NCBI GenBank assembly: GCA_012031975.1
Contig: JAAUSA010000009.1
Coordinates: 1 to 48,341, forward strand
Length of the DNA stretch: 48,341 bases
Reading direction: 5' to 3'
DNA from: Alkalinema sp. RU_4_3
Lineage (GTDB): Bacteria; Cyanobacteriota; Cyanobacteriia; Leptolyngbyales; Leptolyngbyaceae
How positions within the stretch are numbered: the first letter of the stretch is position 1; every line of letters begins with the position of its first letter. Made by a program: the position numbers and the translations under genes. Below the pieces are notes generated by a model. That model was not told the origin of the DNA, ran no database searches, and saw nothing but the letters and a program-made list of their open reading frames with translations. Below, piece after piece: positions 1 through 9,057 of the stretch.

Positions 1-33
1 AACCTGGACGCATATCTACCTCCTGATGTGTAA
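1..33 (+). CDS. C-terminal tail of an upstream gene (partial)
   Basis: The first frame is open from the window edge and reads NLDAYLPPDV before a TAA stop at 31-33. It could be the last ten residues of a gene that begins left of the window. The tail is too short to identify a family, and an open frame of ten codons can occur by chance, so this is only a possibility. The following relic of an aspartic protease lies on the same strand. Confidence 0.2.
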   Translation, partial: NLDAYLPPDV

Positions 34-139
34 GGATTGAGGCTATGAGCTTTCTTTAGTGTAGGCTTATTTTCAATCTTGGCAAAAGTACGGAACTGTT
101 GAACTACACAAACCAGGCTAGAACCAGGTTCAAGCTACA

Positions 140-448
140 ATGAGAGCGTCAAGTCGTAGCGACGAGGTTAATCCCCATGGTACGGGATCTAACGGATTCC
201 TATCCCTACCGTTATCGATAATTAAGTCCCTGGGATTAACTTGGATCTTTAGTGATCTTCTCACATTAGGTGATGGTAGTGAAGTGAATTTTCAGAGGTG
301 CCGGGCCACCATCATTTGGGACGGAGCATTTAAGGTGGTAGACGTAGCAGCATCAGAGACAGAGCCACTGTTGGGCATGGGTTTGTATGGATTTAAGCTC
401 CAAGTTGCAGCTGTTGAGCGAGGCATGGTTACCATTGAGGCTATTTAG
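140..448 (+). pseudogene. Relic of a clan AA (retropepsin-like) aspartic protease
   Basis: From residue 14 the 102-residue product follows the bacterial clan AA aspartic protease pattern: a TGSNGFLSLP turn, a strand ending in LTLGDGSEV, an IIWDG strand, then EPLLGMGLYGFKL and a closing VTIEAI strand. In this family the first turn is D-T-G, the catalytic aspartate. Here the aligned codon is GGT (Gly), which is one base from GAT. The N-terminal 25-30 residues of the family are also missing, and an in-frame TAG at 119-121 closes the reading frame just upstream. I infer a decayed, catalytically dead copy. The family assignment rests on motif reading only; a small non-catalytic derivative protein is the alternative. 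Confidence 0.5.
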
Positions 449-456
449 CCGTTGGA

Positions 457-3400
457 TTACCCCCGATCGCAAAGCCTGCGATCGCTCTCCCTCACCGCCG
501 GACTGGTGTGGAGATAATCCTTCACCCAGCGACAGGCGTAGGTTAATTCATTAATGCCTTTAATCTTGGTGAGATTCCAAAGCATCACCTTGCCATCATC
601 CCCCCCCCGACGCCAACAGCTTCCCATCCGGCGTAAAGGCCAAACTCACGACCATCCCCCGATGGCCCGGTAAAATCTTCAATCGTTCACCCTCAGGACT
701 CCAAAGTTTAATCGTATTGTCTACTCCCGCCGTTGCGATCATCCGACCATCAGGGCTCCAGGCCACACGGGTCAAACCCTGACTCTGGGCAGGTCGATCC
801 CAGATCAACTTACCCTGCAAATCCCACAACTTCAAAGTATCATCCCGACTGCCTGTCACCAGCCGATCGCCCCCTGGATTAAAGGCTAATCCCCAGACCG
901 CCCCCTCATGGGCCTTCAAAACCGCGCCCGGTCTCCCATCGCTGTGCCATAGCTTCACCAGGCCATCTTCACTGGCCGAAGCCAGCCAATCCCCCTTGGA
1001 ACTGTAGGCCAATTTCCAAATCCGATCGTGGTGGGCCTCAAACTGGTTTTTTAGCTGGCCCTGGGGGGTCCAGAGTTTGATGCTCTGGTCGTCTCCGGCG
1101 GAGGCGATCGTTTGGCTGTCGGGGCTGATGGCTAGGGCGATCACTTCGGTGTTGTGGGCGACGAATTGTTTGAGGGGTTTTGGGCGGGGAGTGAGCTGCC
1201 AGAGGTAGAGCTTGCCGTCACTGCGTCCGGCGGCGAGGAATTGCCGATCGAGGCTGAAGGCGGTGGTCATGGTGAGGCCCTGGTTGCGATCGAGGTTTTG
1301 ACTACCCTGCTGCGGTTGCCATATCAGAAACTGATCCCCTCCGGCGGCGGCGATCGTCTCGCTGTCGGGACTGGTGGCAATATCCCAGATGGTATCCTGG
1401 GCCGTGGCCAGCAGTTGGGGTAGGAGTAGGTTTTGCTGCCAGAGTTTGACATGGCCGTCTTCGCTGGCCGAGGCTAGGGTGCCGCTCTTCGATAGGGCCA
1501 CGTCGCGGATGATCGATCGGTGTCCCGGCAGTTTGTGTAGGAGTTTGCCATCTTTGTCCCAGAGGCGCACTTCATTGTCGTTGCCGCCCCCGGCGATCAG
1601 CTCGCCATGGGTCGTATCGCGGCAGTCGATGCCCTGGAGGATGGTTTCGGTGGTAATGGTGCGTAGGAGTTTGCCCCCGGAGTCCCAGAGTTTGGCGGTG
1701 CGATCGGCGCTGGCCGAAACGAGGCGATCTTTGTTGCACCAGGCGATGTCCCAGACGGGGCCTTGGTGTTGATTCAGGGTGGTGAGTAGGGTGCCGTCGG
1801 TCTGCCAGAGTTTGATGGTGCGATCGATGCTGGAGGAGGCGATTCGAGTTCCATCGGGGCTGATGGCTACGCTCCAGACGCTGTTTTGGTGGCCTGGGAA
1901 GGTTTTGAGCAGTTTGCCATCGGATTGCCAGAGTTTGACGGTGCGATCGGCGCTAGCGGTGGCGATCTGCCTGCCGTCGGGGCCGAAGGAAACGCCCCAA
2001 ATGGGGGCTTCATGGGCCTGGAATTGCTTGAGAAGCGTTCCGTTGAGTTTCCAGATCGAGAGGTTGCCATCGAGTCCAGCGGTGACGATCTGCGTTCCGT
2101 CGGGGCTGAAGGAGAGGCGAAATACTGTAGCGCTGTGGGGCAGGGTTTGGGCGAGCTGGCCGTTGCTGTGCCAGAGTTTGACGGTTTTGTCGTTGCTGCC
2201 TGTGGCGATCCATTGTTCGTCGGGGCTGATGGCGACGGTGAGGACGCCGCCCCGGTGGCCCGTGAGTTGGTTGATGCCCGGTTGGGATGGGTTGCTGGCG
2301 AATTCGTTAAATTCGCTGCTGCTGTAGACGGCGCGCTGGAGGGCTTCGGTGACTTGGGCCTGGAGGGCTGGGTCGGGGTTAAGGATCGTGGCGAGTTCGC
2401 GTTTGGCACGGATCGCGGCGATCGTCGCTTCGAGTTGATTGTCGTTGACTTGGCTAATGGCGGATTCGGCGAGGGCGCCCACTTCGCGAATGCTGGCCTG
2501 GCGGGATTGCCAGAGGGCAAGCAGGGTAGCGGCGATCGTCAGGAATAGGATGCTGCTGAGGGCGACGAGGAGCTGGCGTTGGAGTTTGTTGGCCTTGGAT
2601 TCTTGGAGGAGGCGGGCCTGGATTTCCTGGGTGCGGGCGGCTTCTAGGGCGAGTTGGACTTCGCGGCGATCGCATTCACTACTGCCCGCTAGGAAACGGT
2701 AATCGATGTCGCTGAGTTGTTTGCCCTGGCTCCAGGTTTGGGCGTCAATTAGGGCTTGGCCCCGTAGGAGTCGGGATTGGTCCTGCTGCTGGGATGCGAT
2801 CCAGGCGTTGAAGGCCTGGGAATAGGGGCGGAGGTTGCTGAGCTGGTGTTTTACCCATGCAAGGGGGAAGACGGCTTCGTAGATTGGGTTTTTGACCTGG
2901 AGGCGATCTCTGCGGTTTTCCACCAAACCACTCAGGAGCAGTTCGGTCTGTTCGGGGCTGGCGTCGGTGACGATGCCTTGGTTTTCCAGCACCTTTTGGT
3001 AGAGGCCGAGGATTTTGCCCGATCGCGATTCCTGGCGCAGGAGGCGATCTCTAATGGTGCGCAGGTGTTCTGGATGGTCCTGGGCGGGCCAATGCTGGAT
3101 GATTTGGGTCTGGACTAGGTCGGATATCCAGGTGGCTTCAAAGCCCTGGGGAATTAGGAGGGCTTCGTCGCGATCGATCCATTGATCTTGGATAAATCCA
3201 CAGATTTTCTGGGTCAGGAAGGGCTGGCCCTGGGTCCATTTGAGGATTTCTGCCATGGTCCGTGTGGGATCTTCTGCGATGTCGGTGAGGCCGTCGGTGA
3301 GGGGCTGGACTTCCTGGGGTTGGAAACCTTGGAGTGCAATAGCGCGGCCAATGTTGAAGGGGGTGCGAGTGCGATCGCGGATCAGTTCTGAGGGGGTGGT

Positions 3401-3946
3401 GGTGCCGAATAAGGCCCAGGTGAGCCGCTGGTAGTCGGGGTCGGAGGCTTGACGGTTGTGGCAGGCGCGGATCAGGGCGAAGAGGTCATCGACTGAAAAG
3501 GGGAGGCTGAGTAAACTATCGATTTCGTCGATGAAGATGACGAGGCGCGGTGTTGGCAATTCTGCTTTGAGGAGTCTGTCGATCAGGCGACTGAGGCGCT
3601 GTAGCGGAGAGAGGGCTTGGTGCTGCTGCCACCAGGTTTGGAATGTCTCTAGGGGCAGGCCAAACCCCCGCAGTAGGCTGGCGGCGATGCTGCTGTACCA
3701 TTGCTCGGGGGTGATGGTTTCGCTGCCGATGCTGGAGAGGTCGATGGCGCAGCAGCGCAGGCCCTGGGCTTCGAGTTGGACCTGGGTCTGGATGCGCAGG
3801 CTGGATTTGCCCATTTGGCGGGCGTTGAAGACGTAGCAAAGTTCCTGGGCCAGCAGGGCGTTGTATAGCTCAACGTCGGCCTGTCGGGTGACGTAGCAGC
3901 TTGAATTTTTTCTGAGGCTTCCGCCCACTTGGTAGTGGTGAGGCAT
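457..3946 (-). CDS. AAA-like ATPase with 14 WD40 repeats; frame broken near its 3' end
   Basis: This is a cyanobacterial AAA-like protein fused to a WD40 domain, probably a signalling or scaffold protein. The N-terminal ATPase has a Walker A-like segment (FNARQMGKSSL) and Walker B (VIFIDEIDSL). A single membrane helix follows (VALSSILFLTIAATLLALW), then 14 WD40 repeats, enough for two seven-bladed propellers. The frame as sequenced stops at 596, inside the last repeat, in a run of nine C on the plus strand (600-608). With eight bases the frame would read on through GGDDGKVMLWNL, which completes blade 14, and through a tail containing ACRWVKDYL and ESDRRLCD to a stop at 457. Such a tail is usual for these proteins. 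I prefer the start MPHHYQVGG at 3946, because the upstream start at 4030 runs into the Uma2 gene. Confidence 0.85.
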
Positions 3947-4002
3947 GGAGGTGGCGATTGCTAGGGAACTGTTCTCTAGCTTACGGCTTTTTGGGGTGTG
4001 GC

Positions 4003-4662
4003 TTATTGCTGGATCTGGGTCATCAGCCAAGCCATGGTGGCGGATTGGTTGCTGCTTCGGCGACGTTCGAGGGTTTCTTTGAGGAGGCCTAATTCTAGAC
4101 CAGGGATGACTTTGGAGGTTTGGATGCGTTGGCTGACGCCGATATTGCTAATTGAAAAGGCGATGATTTCGCAGGTTTTGACGCTGACGATCCAATATTC
4201 TGAAATGCCGAGTTCTTCGTATTGCAGTCGTTTTTCACCTTTGTCATCGCTCAAGGTTGTGTCTGAGATTTCGATGACTAAGCTGGGTAGGGGATGGATA
4301 TCGAGGTTGATGATGTGGGTTCCATTGGGAATTGCATCAACGTTGATACCTGTGTAGCAGGAAATGTCAGGTTGGCACTCATCATGGCCAGTTTTGCGAT
4401 AGGAACAGGCATCATGACAGTTGATGGGAATTTCTCGAACCATGGCATAGAGTCCGATCGCCAGGATGATGATGGTGTGGTCTCTGGAATGATCGGCTCC
4501 CGTGGACATGGCTTCAAACCTCATTGCGCCTTTGTGATAGTAGCCTTTAGATTTGGCATGGGTTGGATCGTCGGATAGCTGGACGAATTCCTCCCAGGAA
4601 GCCGTGATCCAGGTGTCCATGGGGACTTGGGTGGATGGGGGTGAGGGGGCGATCGGGCTCAT
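4003..4662 (-). CDS. Uma2 family (DUF820) putative endonuclease
   Basis: This 219-residue protein belongs to the Uma2/DUF820 family, which is greatly expanded in cyanobacteria and has a PD-(D/E)XK nuclease-like fold. The central core is recognisable: ECQPDISCY (usual form PDv), then PSLVIEISDTTLSDDKGEKRLQYEELGISEYWIVS, where the acidic residue, the VIEISD strand and the lysine of the K..Y...GI.EYW element sit in the usual order. Residues 1-18 are low complexity and the real start may be M15 (MDTWITASWEEF). The function is unproven; members are often linked to mobile DNA or defence. Its 3' end nearly touches the AAA/WD40 gene on the same strand, so the two may be co-transcribed. Confidence 0.85.
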   Translation of the reverse strand: MSPIAPSPPSTQVPMDTWITASWEEFVQLSDDPTHAKSKGYYHKGAMRFEAMSTGADHSRDHTIIILAIGLYAMVREIPINCHDACSYRKTGHDECQPDISCYTGINVDAIPNGTHIINLDIHPLPSLVIEISDTTLSDDKGEKRLQYEELGISEYWIVSVKTCEIIAFSISNIGVSQRIQTSKVIPGLELGLLKETLERRRSSNQSATMAWLMTQIQQ

Positions 4663-4796
4663 GATTTGTCCTCTGGGGTCTAGTCTGTCCGATTATAACC
4701 TGCCTAATAGAGCGGCCTATGTGGTTTGGCACTGGCCATGGTTGAAGTTTAATTGATTAGTACGGAAGAACTCATCTATCTAGAGAGATAGTCCGA

Positions 4797-5498
4797 TCAA
4801 GCCACCATATCAAACAGCAATACCTCTGCATCTCCCTGGGCTTGCATTACCAAGCTCGACTCCTGGGCGATCGCTGCGCCATCGCCTGTATTTAATACCT
4901 GGTCATTCACCTGCACCGATCCGCGTGCCACCTGGAGCCAAGCCACGCGCCCCGGCGAAAGGGCTTGCTCCAAGGACTGTCCGGCGGACAACCGAGCTGT
5001 ATAAAAATCCACATCCTGGTGAATGGTGATCGATCCTTCTCGACCATTGCGTGATCCCACCAGCCTCAACTGATCCGATAGATCCTCGGATGCAAAGTGC
5101 TTCTGCTCATAGCCTGGATCGATCCCTTTTTCCCCTGGCAGAATCCAGATTTGCAGAAAATGGACATTGTCGGACGATGAAGCATTGTATTCGCTATGTT
5201 GAATTCCAGTTCCCGCAGACATTCGCTGAATATCGCCTGGGCGAATCACCGATCCATTGCCGATACTGTCTTTATGCTCCAAGGCCCCATCTAGCACGTA
5301 GGAAATAATTTCCATATCCGCATGGCCATGGGTGGCAAAGCCTTTGCCTGGAGCCACCCGATCCTCATTGATTACCCGCAATGGTCCAAAGCCCATGTGC
5401 TGGGGATCGACATAGCCCCCAAAGGAAAATGTATGCTGACTATCTAACCAGCCAAAGTTAGCACGACCTCTGTCTTGGCTCGATCGCACAATAATCAT
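4797..5498 (-). CDS. Pirin family protein (YhaK type, bicupin)
   Basis: This 233-residue protein is a full-length YhaK/pirin-type bicupin. The N-terminal half contains the typical strings TFSFGGYVDPQHMGFGPLRVINED and the metal-binding cupin residues FATHGHADMEIISYV and GTGIQHSE (two His in THGH, Glu in MEI, His in QHSE). The C-terminal cupin (residues about 150-233) is degenerate. Related proteins show quercetin 2,3-dioxygenase activity in vitro, but the cellular role is uncertain and may be redox sensing. The gene stands alone, with about 130 bases to the Uma2 gene upstream of its stop and a short gap to the broken DUF4126 gene. Confidence 0.93.
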   Translation of the reverse strand: MIIVRSSQDRGRANFGWLDSQHTFSFGGYVDPQHMGFGPLRVINEDRVAPGKGFATHGHADMEIISYVLDGALEHKDSIGNGSVIRPGDIQRMSAGTGIQHSEYNASSSDNVHFLQIWILPGEKGIDPGYEQKHFASEDLSDQLRLVGSRNGREGSITIHQDVDFYTARLSAGQSLEQALSPGRVAWLQVARGSVQVNDQVLNTGDGAAIAQESSLVMQAQGDAEVLLFDMVA

Positions 5499-5526
5499 GG
5501 TTTATGCCTCCGATATCATCCATTCA

Positions 5527-6113
5527 TTATGACTGGGAGGCCGATTTTCTGCCCTGGAAGAACGAGATTATTTTATAAATTCCAAACCCAAAGATTCCTA
5601 GGACGATCGCGGCGGCTACCACCGGAGCCACGATCGCCAGCACCGACAGAATCACGGCGATCGCCAATTCCCCAAAGGCAAAGATGGGGTTTGCGAGGCC
5701 CCCTGTGGCGGCGGTCGATCCGCCTCGCAGGAGGTTCATTAGACCTTTGGTGATGCCTGCGGCTCCGCCCCCAAAGGCTAGGGCTAGTACCCATTTGGCG
5801 AGGGGGTCCATTTCTGGGGCGAGGGATGCGGCGACGATCGTTCCGGCGAGAATTGCGGCGGGGGTGGCGACGATATCCAGGAGGTGATCGAACCAGGGGA
5901 TGGAGTAGCCGATGATTTCGAGCAGGGCGCGATCGCGAACAAGGTCATGGCCTGGGGATTTTCGATCCAGTCGAAGCGGGCGGGCAGGTCCACATGGCCC
6001 AGGACTGAAGCCGTGCTCAAGGCCAGCAGGGGGATGAACACCCGAAACCCGGCTGCTGCGCTCAAGCTGATCGCCAGCATCACTTCCACCACCGTCTGCA
6101 CCGGAAACGCCAT
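5527..6113 (-). pseudogene. DUF4126 membrane protein, frame broken near 5930
   Basis: Two overlapping frames together give a complete DUF4126 protein of about 195 residues. The first (start 6113) encodes MAFPVQTVVEVMLAISLSAA, GFRVFIPLL and FDWIENPQAMTLFAIA. It then drifts out of family just after a GCGATCGC site near 5926-5938. The other frame resumes with LLEIIGYSIPWFDHLLD, TPAAILAGTIV, LLRGGSTAATGGLANP and a C-terminal membrane helix. One extra base at the break restores a continuous protein (FAIA-ALLEI). Family members are integral membrane proteins with 4-5 helices and unknown function. The coding character is intact on both sides, so a sequencing error or a recent mutation is more likely than old decay. 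Confidence 0.8.
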
Positions 6114-6190
6114 AACCCACCTCGGAAAACACAGATTTCCTTCCTATGGTATTAGGAATCAACAAATCCCGATAAATTGTGGGGATTTTC

Positions 6191-6328
6191 TTAAGCCTGA
6201 GGCACCAAGCCCGACTGCTCCAATTCCCGCAACTGCATCGTCAGCACCCGCTCCGTCACCCCCGGTAACTGCTGCCGCAACTCCCCATACCTCCCAAATG
6301 CCACGAGGGATTTGGAATCGTGACCCAT
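6191..6328 (-). pseudogene. C-terminal fragment of an HxlR family regulator
   Basis: A 45-residue reading frame contains FGRYGELRQQLPGVTERVLT followed by MQLRELEQSGLV. This matches the winged-helix core of HxlR-type regulators (F.ELRR.IPGI....L...LREL...GLV). Complete members have about 100-110 residues, with an N-terminal part that includes a conserved Cys and the first helices; that part is absent here. Directly upstream lies the 3' end of the DUF11 gene at 6333. I infer a truncated remnant. A short functional peptide is possible but unlikely. Confidence 0.55.
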
Positions 6329-6332
6329 TGTT

Positions 6333-9008
6333 CTATTTTACAGTGGCCCTGAAGCGAATAAATCCGTAGGATGTCGCAGGTATGCCGGATGCAGTAGCGC
6401 GGGGGATGGTGCCTAGATCAACAATTACGCCGCCTCTGCCATTATTGATGCCGTTTTTGCAAGGGCCAGTAGTGGTCGATAGTTCGGGTGAATTATCGAT
6501 ATAGAATCCGGGGGCAGGGGGTGCGATCGGTGTACTACCACCTTGACTAAACACTAAACTATTTGGCACGTAGGTATTATTGGCCGGAATAAAGTCACAG
6601 ATTTTCAGATTTTTTGCATCTACACCGCCATCGGAGAGGAAATAAATTGTATATTCAATTTCCTCATTAGGGCGGGGTAGTTCTGTCCCGGCAGGTAGAC
6701 TTTCAGGGCTGATCGCACCCTGAAGCAAGCTGCTGAAGTTAGGGGTGGCTCCAACTGTGGGGGACTGGCTGGCGATCGCCGTCAGGGCAGGCCAATTGGG
6801 AGCATTGTCATCCGGTGCTGTGGGATCAGCCGCCAAAACAAAGTCCACATGGTTATTTAATGAAGTGGTTGCAATTTTAGTAATCCGTTTTACTAAACGA
6901 ACTCTGGGAGGTGGCGAGACAGTTAGCAAGGTGGGGTCATCATCACCGTTTTTAGTTGGATCGTTGCCAGTATTCACACCATCATCGGTGACTTGAGCGA
7001 TCGCTCCCGTTGGGGCATCAGCGTCAGAAAGAACCGTGGTTGTTGTCGTTGCAGTAGGCTTATAGGTGGCGATCGCCTGGTTGTTAATGGTGGTACCAGC
7101 GGTGAGAATTTTGGCGGTGAGTTTGATGGCGATCGTTGAGTTGGCAGGTAAAGTTGTGGCATTGATCAGGTTGCCAGTGCCTGCGTAGGAAGGGTTTAGA
7201 GCTAAGGTGGCGTTGGTTTGGCTGGCGATCAAGGCGCTGACAAACTGTAGGGATGCAGGTAAATCATCCTGCAAAATAAACGTATCGGCTGGGCCTCCCC
7301 CCGTATTTTTATAGGTGATCAAATATTCCACCGTATCACCCGTGCTAGGGCCACCACTGCCATCGGTATCTAGACTAATTTTAACCGATTTAGTCCCTGA
7401 AACGGTAGGGGCTAGCGCTTGGATGATCACATCTGCGGTGACTGCTGCACTGGGGAAATAGGCCCAAGTGTCCACGGCCTTTTTATCGCCATACCCAGAG
7501 GCATATTTTCTAGGTGCTGCATTGCTATCAAGACCACCACGGGCATCACAGGGAGGATTCGTCCCAGAGGTAGGACAGCCTAAAGACACTGGTGTGGAGC
7601 CCAAGGCATAGTCGCGTTCATCATAGAACACCGTATATTGGTTACTCCCAACGGGGAAGGCCCCCGGAGGATTGAGCATTTTAATCGTAAACCCTTCGTT
7701 ATTATTTTCCGCATCGAGAAGAGGAAAGTGGTATTCGCCACCTTTCATGATAATTCTGGCAGGATAGGCTGCATTATTAGCTAAGGGCGGCACATTAGCT
7801 CCTGAATTATTCTTGCCATCCCAAAAAACTGTATTTAAACCAATTACAGCCGTACCATCAATTATACGATCTCCCCCCGATGCTGTAAACGCTCCATCAT
7901 TATTAGCATCAATTGCAATTTGAAAGCCGTCGTCTGTGGCTGAATCAAATTTAAAATTACCACCGATGCCCGTCAGTGTTAAATTGTTCACCTGGCCTTC
8001 AAATTTAAAATTAGTAGCAGGTATTGGTAATATGGGTGCTGATGGATAGCCCAAGGCTGTAACCACTTCCTCATCTGGCGTATTAAAAAAGATTTTATGC
8101 TGGGGGCCTTGGACAGTTACTCCACCTATCAATGGAGGTGTAACTGTGTTGTCACCTCCCCCACTACCCGATCGATATAAAGATTGCCCTGATGGAGTCA
8201 GGACTCCGCGATCGTTAGCAATAAAAATAAAGCCATTAGGATCTAGCCCTTGGGAAGTGGTAGGACTAAGATCGGTACTATAGCGATACCCGCCGTCTGT
8301 CAGAATAAATAGCTCTGATCTTAAATAACGATTGTTAGAAACCATATACAAGGCAAGTTTATCAACAAATACTCGACCCTTTAGATTCGTCACAGCAGTT
8401 GCACTTGTCCGCACTGTCACATCCCAAAGTGCCAATCCTGTTGCCTGGTCTGTCAGAACAGGTGCGCTGGCGGTAATGGCTGTACCGGACTGAGTCGTAC
8501 CAACACCACTAGGTCCTGTCATAATAACAGTGTAGATACCACCACCAGTAGATGGGACCGTATATTTACAAGAATCATAACCTGCATCCAATGCCGTCAC
8601 CTTAGGACCAAAGGATTCTTGTGCTGGCGTCGTCAGCAAGCCTTTACCAAATTGGCTAGCTCGACAATCAAGCACAGGTGTAGTTGTGGCAGGATCATCT
8701 CCAGGGGCATAGAGCTTCACGTTTCCCCCAGTTCCTAAATTAATTGCACTGGAACCTAAGTGAATGACTTCTCCAGGTTTAGCAAAAACCTGGGGAATCG
8801 TCTGGCGGGCCAAGCCCCCGGTCGTATTGAGCCGATTTTCTGTATAGGGACGATGATCGGCAGTTGAGATATAGTCTTTAATGAGCTCATAGCTCCCCTC
8901 TGCCCTCGCAGACTGAGTCGAACCCACGATCGAACCCACGATCGAACCCACAACAAAACAGGTGAGTAATCCGAATAAACTTGTTTTTTGAGCTTGCTGT
9001 TTAATCAC
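6333..9008 (-). CDS. Exported DUF11-repeat surface protein (about 890 aa)
   Basis: Last gene of the five-gene surface cluster. It encodes a secreted, Asn/Thr/Gly-rich protein. A GTG start at 9008 places a hydrophobic signal segment (LFGLLTCFVVGSIVGS, cut after SARA) at the N-terminus; the alternative ATG at 9110 lies inside the preceding gene. The first 500 residues are beta-rich with no family I recognise; they include a FLG-like FWDGKNNSGANVP stretch. DUF11 (conserved-repeat) modules follow at roughly 535-650 (TGDTVEYLITYKNTGG, DDLPASLQFVSA) and 700-885 (NEEIEYTIYFLSDGG, ICDFIPANN). There is no C-terminal anchor or sorting signal. It is probably held at the surface by its neighbours, possibly the beta-barrel protein just upstream. 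The ligand and role are unknown. Confidence 0.75.
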   Translation of the reverse strand: MIKQQAQKTSLFGLLTCFVVGSIVGSIVGSTQSARAEGSYELIKDYISTADHRPYTENRLNTTGGLARQTIPQVFAKPGEVIHLGSSAINLGTGGNVKLYAPGDDPATTTPVLDCRASQFGKGLLTTPAQESFGPKVTALDAGYDSCKYTVPSTGGGIYTVIMTGPSGVGTTQSGTAITASAPVLTDQATGLALWDVTVRTSATAVTNLKGRVFVDKLALYMVSNNRYLRSELFILTDGGYRYSTDLSPTTSQGLDPNGFIFIANDRGVLTPSGQSLYRSGSGGGDNTVTPPLIGGVTVQGPQHKIFFNTPDEEVVTALGYPSAPILPIPATNFKFEGQVNNLTLTGIGGNFKFDSATDDGFQIAIDANNDGAFTASGGDRIIDGTAVIGLNTVFWDGKNNSGANVPPLANNAAYPARIIMKGGEYHFPLLDAENNNEGFTIKMLNPPGAFPVGSNQYTVFYDERDYALGSTPVSLGCPTSGTNPPCDARGGLDSNAAPRKYASGYGDKKAVDTWAYFPSAAVTADVIIQALAPTVSGTKSVKISLDTDGSGGPSTGDTVEYLITYKNTGGGPADTFILQDDLPASLQFVSALIASQTNATLALNPSYAGTGNLINATTLPANSTIAIKLTAKILTAGTTINNQAIATYKPTATTTTTVLSDADAPTGAIAQVTDDGVNTGNDPTKNGDDDPTLLTVSPPPRVRLVKRITKIATTSLNNHVDFVLAADPTAPDDNAPNWPALTAIASQSPTVGATPNFSSLLQGAISPESLPAGTELPRPNEEIEYTIYFLSDGGVDAKNLKICDFIPANNTYVPNSLVFSQGGSTPIAPPAPGFYIDNSPELSTTTGPCKNGINNGRGGVIVDLGTIPRATASGIPATSYGFIRFRATVK
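8919..8951. repeat. 12-bp tandem repeat in a signal-peptide coding region
   Basis: The unit CGAACCCACGAT is repeated about 2.7 times in perfect register. In the minus-strand gene it encodes repeated GSIV in the hydrophobic core of the signal segment. Because the unit is a multiple of three, gain or loss of a copy changes core length by four residues without breaking the frame. Confidence 0.85.
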
Positions 9009-9057
9009 TGTACTACACCACTTGGAGGAAAGAAAGAAGAGGGAAGAAAGAAGAGGG

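Noticed and set aside
4776-4791. Small palindrome CTATCT/AGATAG after the pirin gene as terminator
   Set aside because: The stem is only six weak pairs and no T-run follows on the minus strand.
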